DNA of 8,851 nt from an uncultured Oscillibacter sp. (GTDB lineage Bacteria > Bacillota > Clostridia > Oscillospirales > Oscillospiraceae), in NCBI GenBank assembly GCA_946183175.1, contig CAMHBH010000089.1:1-8851 (forward strand), given 5' to 3'. The position numbers were made by a program, and so were the translations under genes. The notes below the pieces were generated by a model that saw only the letters and a program-made list of their open reading frames with translations, was not told where the DNA came from and searched no databases. This document shows positions 1 to 4,651 of this stretch, piece by piece; within the stretch, counting starts at the first letter, position 1, and each line of letters starts with the position of its first letter.

Positions 1-360
1 CAGCAGTGGCAGGACGGCGAGGCGACCGAGGAATCGTTCGCGGCGCTGGTCGAGGACAACACCGACGACCCGGGCAGTCAGTACGAGGGCGGGCTGTACG
101 AGCGCGTCTATCAGGGGCAAATGCTGGCCGAGTTCAACGACTGGTGTTTCGACCCGGCGCGCAAGCCCGGCGACACCGACATTGTCGAGACTTCCACGGG
201 CTACCATATCATCTACTACGTCGGCGACGACCCGTTCGTCTACTGGCAGGTACAGGTTTTCGACAAGCTCCGGGATGACGACTACGACGAGTGGGCCGAG
301 GGACTTCACGCCGATGTCGACATCCAGCAACAGGAATTTGGTATGAAATACGTCGGATAA
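1..360 (+). CDS. Parvulin-type peptidyl-prolyl isomerase (PrsA/PpiC-like), C-terminal part
   Basis: The open frame enters from the left edge in frame 1 and ends at TAA 358-360, giving 119 residues. The visible part matches the second half of a rotamase (PpiC/parvulin) domain: an acidic DDPGS stretch, then YEGGLYERVYQGQM, then FNDWCFDPARKPGD, and the closing strand TSTGYHIIYYVG at about residues 65-75. Parvulins isomerise prolyl bonds. In Gram-positive bacteria the PrsA-like members act outside the membrane on exported proteins. A tail of about 44 residues rich in acidic and aromatic residues follows the domain. The N-terminus is outside the window, so any signal peptide or lipobox and the full length cannot be judged. 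The gene converges on the acetyltransferase gene across a shared hairpin. The family is fairly sure; the exact subtype (PrsA versus another foldase) is not. Confidence 0.85.
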   Translation, partial: QQWQDGEATEESFAALVEDNTDDPGSQYEGGLYERVYQGQMLAEFNDWCFDPARKPGDTDIVETSTGYHIIYYVGDDPFVYWQVQVFDKLRDDDYDEWAEGLHADVDIQQQEFGMKYVG

Positions 361-370
361 GCGCAAAGCG

Positions 371-394
371 GGAACCGGACAGATGTCCGGTTCC
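371..394. terminator. Bidirectional hairpin between convergent genes
   Basis: The perfect inverted repeat GGAACCGGAC (371-380) and GTCCGGTTCC (385-394) encloses the tetraloop AGAT. It lies 10 nt after the stop of the isomerase gene and 6 nt from the stop of the minus-strand acetyltransferase gene, which is the usual place for a shared intrinsic terminator. The T-run on the plus strand (TGTTCGTT) is only moderate, and on the minus strand it is weak (CGCTTTG). The stem is convincing, but termination efficiency, especially leftward, is uncertain. Confidence 0.65.
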
Positions 395-400
395 TGTTCG

Positions 401-874
401 TTACAGAATGTACTCCATGCCGATTTTCTGAGGCGTCATGCCGCGCCGCTCGTAGAAGCGTAACGCCGACGGGTTCAGCGCCCATACATTCAGGGTAACA
501 TTGTAGCACCCCGATTCCCGCGCGAATGCTACGGCGTGTTCGTAGAGCGCCTGTCCGACGCCCGTCCCGCGAAGCGCCTCGTCTACACACAGGTCGTCAA
601 TGTACAGTGTCTTGATGTCCGTCAGGATGTTGTCATTGACGGCCTGTTTCAGCATACATATCATATAGCCCTGTACGGCGTCGGCGTCGTCCGCGCAAAC
701 AAAGACGGGCGTTTCCGGATTCCGGAAAATCTCCCGGAGCTGTCCGGCGTCGTACTTTGTGGCGGGGCCCTTGAAAAGGTCCGGGCGTCCGTTGTGGTGT
801 ACCATGTTGACCTGTTCCAGCAGGCGCAACACCGACGGAATGTCGCGTTCCTCGGCGTTCCTGACTTCATTCAT
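401..874 (-). CDS. GNAT-family N-acetyltransferase
   Basis: This 157-residue protein has the usual length and layout of a single-domain GNAT enzyme, which transfers acetyl from acetyl-CoA to an amine. The acetyl-CoA pyrophosphate-binding loop is RGTGVG at residues 102-107, after the beta strand TLYIDDLCVDEALR. Motif B follows as LNVWALNPSALRFYERRGM at about 128-146. The start chosen is ATG at 874-872, with AAGGAGG at 888-882 spaced 7 nt away. A TTG at 880 is in frame but only 1 nt from that site. The ribosome binding site overlaps the nrdG stop and the two genes are 12 nt apart, so they are almost certainly co-transcribed and probably translationally coupled. The substrate cannot be read from the sequence. 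It could be a protein N-terminus, a small amine or an antibiotic. Confidence 0.9.
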   Translation of the reverse strand: MNEVRNAEERDIPSVLRLLEQVNMVHHNGRPDLFKGPATKYDAGQLREIFRNPETPVFVCADDADAVQGYMICMLKQAVNDNILTDIKTLYIDDLCVDEALRGTGVGQALYEHAVAFARESGCYNVTLNVWALNPSALRFYERRGMTPQKIGMEYIL

Positions 875-881
875 GCGCAAT

Positions 882-888
882 CCTCCTT
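882..888 (-). promoter_or_regulatory. Ribosome binding site of the GNAT gene
   Basis: AAGGAGG on the minus strand overlaps the TAA stop of nrdG (889-887) and sits 7 nt before ATG 874. The spacing favours this ATG over the TTG at 880, and the overlap implies translational coupling. Confidence 0.8.
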
Positions 889-1417
889 ATCTCCTCCGGT
901 CGGGCAGGCACACGACTTCCCCGGCCTTGCGCGTGGCGTTCAGGTCTATCAGGCGCTGGTTACGGCTCCCGCGAAAGCGTAGCGAAATGTCCTTCAAGTT
1001 CTCGACAAAACGCCCGTCGACGAGTACGTCTATCAGCGACAGCATGTCCGCCGTAGTCTCGCGGCACGGGTACGCGCCCTCCGTACGCAGTTCGTCCAGC
1101 GTGAAACCGGAGTAGCACCAGATAGTTTTCGCGGGGTAGGCCTCCCGCACGCGCCGCAGAAACGGGAGTAACACGCGCTGATTGTCGGGCTCGAACGGCT
1201 CCCCGCCCAGCAGGGACAACCCCGCAATGTACGACGGCGACAGCATTTGTAGAATGCGCTTCTCCGTCGCGGGCGTGAAGGGCTGTCCGTACTCGAAATC
1301 CCACGTCTCCGGCTGGAAGCAGTGCGCGCAGTGGTTCGTACAGCCCGACACGAACAGGCTCACGCGTACCCCCTCCCCGTTGGCGATGTCACAGTCTTTA
1401 ATCGTTCCGTAATACAC
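887..1417 (-). CDS. nrdG: Anaerobic ribonucleotide reductase activating protein NrdG
   Basis: This 176-residue radical SAM activase uses a [4Fe-4S] cluster and S-adenosylmethionine to install the glycyl radical on the class III ribonucleotide reductase NrdD, allowing dNTP synthesis without oxygen. The cluster motif CxxxCxxC is C26, C30 and C33 (CTNHCAHC), followed by FQPETWDF. The SAM-binding GGEPF motif is at 71-75. The family's C-terminal block SLRFRGSRNQRLIDLNAT is at 145-162. The length is normal. The start is GTG at 1417, with AGGAGG at 1430-1425 spaced 7 nt away. It heads a two-gene unit with the acetyltransferase and has its own promoter at 1469-1441. The usual partner nrdD is not beside it: upstream is a divergent glycosidase gene and downstream is the GNAT gene. 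Identification is firm. Confidence 0.95.
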   Translation of the reverse strand: MYYGTIKDCDIANGEGVRVSLFVSGCTNHCAHCFQPETWDFEYGQPFTPATEKRILQMLSPSYIAGLSLLGGEPFEPDNQRVLLPFLRRVREAYPAKTIWCYSGFTLDELRTEGAYPCRETTADMLSLIDVLVDGRFVENLKDISLRFRGSRNQRLIDLNATRKAGEVVCLPDRRR

Positions 1418-1424
1418 GGCTCCG

Positions 1425-1430
1425 CCTCCT
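1425..1430 (-). promoter_or_regulatory. Ribosome binding site of nrdG
   Basis: AGGAGG on the minus strand lies 7 nt before the GTG start at 1417. It supports a GTG start, since no ATG is in frame nearby. Confidence 0.8.
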
Positions 1431-1440
1431 CTCCCGTGAA

Positions 1441-1469
1441 AGATTACCCCCTCGCGGCGAATCTGTCAA
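1441..1469 (-). promoter_or_regulatory. Predicted sigma-70-type promoter of nrdG
   Basis: On the minus strand a consensus -35 box TTGACA (1469-1464) is followed after exactly 17 nt by TAATCT (1446-1441), which keeps the key T, A and final T of the -10 box. The predicted start is near 1435, giving a leader of about 18 nt that just contains the AGGAGG site. I see no NrdR-type box (ACACWATATATWGTGT) across the gap. Confidence 0.6.
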
Positions 1470-1511
1470 GGCGCAAAGCCTGACTTGTCTCTTTTGTACG
1501 GAATAGCCCCT

Positions 1512-1537
1512 CATTTTTGTGAATTTCCCCAAAAATG
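1512..1537. repeat. 8-bp inverted repeat upstream of the GH3 promoter
   Basis: CATTTTTG (1512-1519) and CAAAAATG (1530-1537) are perfect reverse complements separated by 10 nt. The element lies 12-37 bp upstream of the -35 box, so it is not in the GH3 transcript. It could be a regulator site or AT-rich UP-element DNA. The A5 tract is about where the RNA polymerase alpha subunit would bind. Confidence 0.4.
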
Positions 1538-1547
1538 CGGAGAGGCG

Positions 1548-1590
1548 CTTGCACATTTCTGTCCGGGGCATTATAATTCAGTTGTGCAAG
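1548..1590. promoter_or_regulatory. Candidate operator: inverted repeat bracketing the GH3 promoter
   Basis: CTTGCACA (1548-1555) and TGTGCAAG (1583-1590) are perfect inverted copies. One arm covers the -35 box and the other covers the expected transcription start, with centres 35 bp apart. This is a sensible layout for repression by a protein binding two half-sites or looping. Chance occurrence of an 8-bp match in a region this size is possible (a few per cent), so it is a candidate only. Confidence 0.4.
1549..1577 (+). promoter_or_regulatory. Predicted sigma-70-type promoter of the GH3-GH3-GtrA unit
   Basis: TTGCAC (1549-1554) and a perfect TATAAT (1572-1577) are separated by 17 nt. The expected start is near 1584, giving a purine-rich leader of about 50 nt before ATG 1636. 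This position also rules out the upstream in-frame GTG at 1519, which would lie before the transcript starts. I see no riboswitch-like fold in the short leader. Confidence 0.75.
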
Positions 1591-1619
1591 ACCCGAATCA
1601 ACTTGGAAGAAGGAAAAGG

Positions 1620-1626
1620 AAGGAGA
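1620..1626 (+). promoter_or_regulatory. Ribosome binding site of the permuted GH3 gene
   Basis: AAGGAGA lies 9 nt before ATG 1636. It selects this ATG over the in-frame GTG 1519 upstream and over ATG 1651 downstream, neither of which has a comparable site. Confidence 0.8.
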
Positions 1627-1635
1627 GATTGTTTC

Positions 1636-4569
1636 ATGCTGAGTATCAACATGGAGGATGTCATCAACGTGATTAACTCCATCAGAACGCACCTGATTGC
1701 AATCGCGGTCATTCTGGTGGTGGGAATCGTCGTGGCGATTCTCGCGGGGCGCATGGGCAGCAAAAAAGCACTGGTACGGGGTTCGTCCCTGCTGGCCATG
1801 CTCCTGGCCCTGACGCTGACCGTCAACCTGATTTGCACGGGGCCCATGAGCACCATGCTGGACCTCATCAGCGGAAGCGGCACCATCGAGGAGGCGACCG
1901 CCGCGGAGGCCCAGGAACTCGCCGTACAGATTGCCCGGGAGGGTATCGTACTCGTCGAGAATCGGGGCGGATTCCTGCCGATGTCCTCCGGCGCAAAGCT
2001 CAACGTCTTCGGCTGGGCGTCGACCGCCGCCTGCTACGGCGGCGCGGGCTCCGGCGGCCTCAATGACGCCTACGCGAAAGTCACGCCCCTGCAGTCCCTC
2101 AACGACGCCGGAATCGAGACCAACACCGAGCTGACAAACTTCTACGTCAACTACAAGGACGGGCGGCCCGATGTGGGCATGTGGGCCCAGGACTGGACGC
2201 TCCCCGAACCCGCCGTGTCGCTCTACACCGACGACCTCATCGCCAACGCACAGAAGTTCTCCGATACCGCCATGTTCTTTATCGCGCGTTCGGGCGGCGA
2301 GGGTGCCGACATTCCTTATGATATGGCGGGCATCGTCAACGGCAGTTATCAGGACGGCACCACCTACACCGCCGCCACCTACGACGACAAGCTCAACGCC
2401 GGCAACGACTGGAACGAGGGCGACACCTATCTGGACTTGTCCAACCGGGAGCGCGAACTGCTTGACCTCGTCTGTGCCAACTTCGACAACGTGATTGTGG
2501 TCGTCAACTGCTCCAACAGCTTCAACCTGACCTTCGTCGAGGACTACAGCCAGATTAAGAGCGTCCTTTGGGCCCCGTCTCAGGGACACGTCGGTTTCAC
2601 CGCGCTGGGCGAAATCGTCGCCGGGGAGACCAACCCCTCCGGGCGTCTGGTCGACACCTACATCCGCGATTTCAAGGCCGCGCCGTGGTGGAACAACTTC
2701 GGCATTTTCAGATACTCCAACATGGACGAGTTCAAGTCCACGACGAGTTTCGGCGGCGCGGCGGTCGTTCCGTCCTTCGTCAATTACGTCGAGGGCATTT
2801 ACGTCGGCTACCGCTTCTACGAGACCGCCGCCGCCGTGGGCAAGATTAATTACGACGAGGTTGTACAATACCCCTTCGGCTACGGCCTCTCCTACACGAC
2901 GTTCAGCCAGACCATGGGCAGTCTGACCGAGACCGAGAATACCGTCGAATTTGACGTTATCGTGACGAATACGGGCAACGTGGCCGGGAAGGAAGTCGTA
3001 CAGGCCTATTGCAACCCGCCCTACAACGAGGGCGGAATCGAGAAGGCCACCGCCAACCTCGTGCAGTTCGAGAAGACCGGACTGCTCCAGCCCGGCGACA
3101 CCGAGACCGTACACGTCGTGATTAACAAGGACGACCTCATGTCCTACGACTATCAGCGCTCCAGAAGCTACGTCCTGGAGAACGGGGACTACGTGATTTC
3201 CATCAACCGCGATTCGCATACCCAGATTGCCTCGCAGGTCTGGAACGTCCCGGAGATGATTGTCTACAACAACAATAACAAGCGCGACAGCGACCAGATT
3301 ACGGCGTCGAACCTGTTCGACTTCGCGGCGGGGAATGTCAAGTACCTGTCGCGCGCGGGCGGCTTCGCCAACTACGACGACGCCACCGCCGCCCCCGTTC
3401 CCGTCTCCCCCGACAGGCCCATGGATTTCGAGCTTGCCCCCGACAAGAAGGCCACCTTCTACAACATCAGCAACTATCTGACGGCGGAGGCCACCGCGGC
3501 GGATGAAGACCCCGACGCCGCCCCCGTCACGACGGGCGCGAAAAACGGCCTCACCCTCTCGGACGTGCGCGGGCTAGACAAGAACGACCCCAAGTGGGAC
3601 CAGCTCATGGACGAAATGACGCTCGACGACATGAACGCGGTCATTTCTCTGGGCGGCTACCAGACGGCGGCGGTCGCGTCCGTGGGCAAAGTCCGCACGA
3701 ACGACTGCGACGGCCCGTCCTCCATTAACAACAACTTTACGGGCGTCGGCTCCGTGGGCTTCCCCGTCGGCGTCGTGATTGCCGCCACGTTTAACAAGGA
3801 ACTCGCCGAGGAGTTCGGCGACAGTATCGGCAAGATGGCCAACGAGATGGACGTTTCCGGCTGGTACGCCCCCGCCATGAACATCCACCGCACGGCGTTC
3901 GCCGGACGCAACTTCGAGTATTATTCGGAAGACCCGATTCTCTCGGGCTATATCGCCGCCGCCGCCGTCGCGGGCGCGCAGAAGAACGGCGTCTACGCCT
4001 ACATGAAGCACTTCGCCATGAACGACCAAGAGGGCAACCGCTGCGACATGCTCTGTACGTGGAGCAATGAGCAGGCGATTCGCGAAATCTACCTCCGCCC
4101 GTTCGAGAAGTGCGTCAAGGACTCCGACTGCCTCGCGGTGATGTCCTCGTTCAACTACGTCGGAAACCGCTGGTCGGGCGGCTGCAAGGAATTGCAGACC
4201 ACCGTACTGCGCGACGAGTGGGGCTTCAAGGGCTTCGTCGAGACCGACTACTTCGGCGTCTACGGCTACATGAGCGCCGACCAGGGAATCCGCAACGGCT
4301 CCGACCTCATGCTCGTCAACTACGCAACCGAGACCAACGACGTGCGTTTCCGCGACACCAACGGCGCAAAACAGGCCATGCGTACCGCCGCCAAGAATAT
4401 CCTGTACGTCGTGGCCAACAGCCGCCAGTACGCGGAAGGCAACCTCAATACGGGTATGGCACCGTGGAAAGTCACCATGTACGCCATTGACGCGGCGATT
4501 GTCGCCTTTGCGGCTGTGGCGTGGTTCCTGCTCTACCGGGGCTACAAGAAGAAGGCCGGCGACAAGTAA
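1636..4569 (+). CDS. Membrane-anchored GH3 glycosidase with permuted domain order
   Basis: This 977-residue glycoside hydrolase family 3 enzyme (beta-glucosidase/beta-xylosidase type) has domains in reversed order. Helices at about 20-37 and 50-68 come first. The GH3 C-terminal alpha/beta domain is at about 95-410, the fibronectin III-like domain at about 425-525, a linker follows, the catalytic barrel is at about 650-930, and a last helix spans about 945-968. Catalytic signs are nucleophile D871 (FVETDY after LRDEWGFKG), substrate-binding D692 (NDCDGP), R758 in GRNFEYYSEDP, and K791-H792. The probable acid/base is E222 in SGGEGAD. Positive residues sit between helices 1 and 2 (RMGSKKALVR) and at the end (YRGYKKK). 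This predicts N-terminus out, catalytic part outside, and both ends tethered. Reversed GH3 order is known in rumen bacterial beta-glucosidases (Ruminococcus, Butyrivibrio). No catalytic residue appears lost. The substrate is unknown. It is the first gene of the plus-strand unit. Confidence 0.93.
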   Translation: MLSINMEDVINVINSIRTHLIAIAVILVVGIVVAILAGRMGSKKALVRGSSLLAMLLALTLTVNLICTGPMSTMLDLISGSGTIEEATAAEAQELAVQIAREGIVLVENRGGFLPMSSGAKLNVFGWASTAACYGGAGSGGLNDAYAKVTPLQSLNDAGIETNTELTNFYVNYKDGRPDVGMWAQDWTLPEPAVSLYTDDLIANAQKFSDTAMFFIARSGGEGADIPYDMAGIVNGSYQDGTTYTAATYDDKLNAGNDWNEGDTYLDLSNRERELLDLVCANFDNVIVVVNCSNSFNLTFVEDYSQIKSVLWAPSQGHVGFTALGEIVAGETNPSGRLVDTYIRDFKAAPWWNNFGIFRYSNMDEFKSTTSFGGAAVVPSFVNYVEGIYVGYRFYETAAAVGKINYDEVVQYPFGYGLSYTTFSQTMGSLTETENTVEFDVIVTNTGNVAGKEVVQAYCNPPYNEGGIEKATANLVQFEKTGLLQPGDTETVHVVINKDDLMSYDYQRSRSYVLENGDYVISINRDSHTQIASQVWNVPEMIVYNNNNKRDSDQITASNLFDFAAGNVKYLSRAGGFANYDDATAAPVPVSPDRPMDFELAPDKKATFYNISNYLTAEATAADEDPDAAPVTTGAKNGLTLSDVRGLDKNDPKWDQLMDEMTLDDMNAVISLGGYQTAAVASVGKVRTNDCDGPSSINNNFTGVGSVGFPVGVVIAATFNKELAEEFGDSIGKMANEMDVSGWYAPAMNIHRTAFAGRNFEYYSEDPILSGYIAAAAVAGAQKNGVYAYMKHFAMNDQEGNRCDMLCTWSNEQAIREIYLRPFEKCVKDSDCLAVMSSFNYVGNRWSGGCKELQTTVLRDEWGFKGFVETDYFGVYGYMSADQGIRNGSDLMLVNYATETNDVRFRDTNGAKQAMRTAAKNILYVVANSRQYAEGNLNTGMAPWKVTMYAIDAAIVAFAAVAWFLLYRGYKKKAGDK

Positions 4570-4579
4570 CCGGCGCGGC

Positions 4580-4623
4580 GTTCCTACCGGAACAACGGAG
4601 GCGGCTGTAAAGTCGTCTCCGTT
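4580..4623 (+). terminator. Intercistronic double hairpin, not a clear terminator
   Basis: Two stems lie in the 82-nt gap between the GH3 genes. The first is GTTCC (4580-4584) with GGAAC (4589-4593) and loop TACC. The second pairs 4594-4606 with 4611-4623 over 13 base pairs, two of them G-U, closed by a GTAA loop of the GNRA type. No T-run follows (CTGTAATC), so full intrinsic termination is unlikely. It could attenuate downstream expression or protect or process the mRNA so that the two enzymes are made in different amounts. Confidence 0.5.
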
Positions 4624-4636
4624 CTGTAATCAACTG

Positions 4637-4646
4637 AAAGGGGAGG
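4637..4646 (+). promoter_or_regulatory. Ribosome binding site of the second GH3 gene
   Basis: AAAGGGGAGG lies 5 nt before TTG 4652. The only nearby in-frame ATG, at 4679, has no such site and would remove the first nine residues, so the TTG start is preferred. Confidence 0.75.
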
Positions 4647-4651
4647 AAACT

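Noticed and set aside
536..982. 148-codon plus-strand open frame across the acetyltransferase and nrdG end
   Set aside because: It is a shadow frame of two well-supported minus-strand genes, and its translation shows no family features.
1469..1481. Small AGGC/GCCT stem upstream of the nrdG -35 box
   Set aside because: Only four base pairs with a five-base loop; this is expected by chance.
1570..1577. ATTATAAT is its own reverse complement and could serve as a -10 box for a minus-strand promoter too
   Set aside because: No acceptable -35 box lies 16-18 nt away on the minus strand; the TTGCAC there is only 8 nt away. The TTGACA/TAATCT pair closer to nrdG is a better explanation.
1519..1635. 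Upstream in-frame GTG 1519 as the start of the first GH3 gene
   Set aside because: It lies before the predicted transcription start near 1584, has no ribosome binding site, and would add 39 residues covering promoter DNA. ATG 1636 with AAGGAGA is better.
1584..1635. Possible riboswitch or attenuator in the GH3 leader
   Set aside because: The leader is only about 50 nt, purine-rich and without stable stems.
1444..3219. 591-codon open frame on the minus strand opposite the first GH3 gene
   Set aside because: Its translation is low-complexity V/G/D/H-rich with no recognisable motif. The opposite strand encodes a clear GH3 enzyme with catalytic residues. Long antisense frames are expected in GC-rich codon-biased genes.
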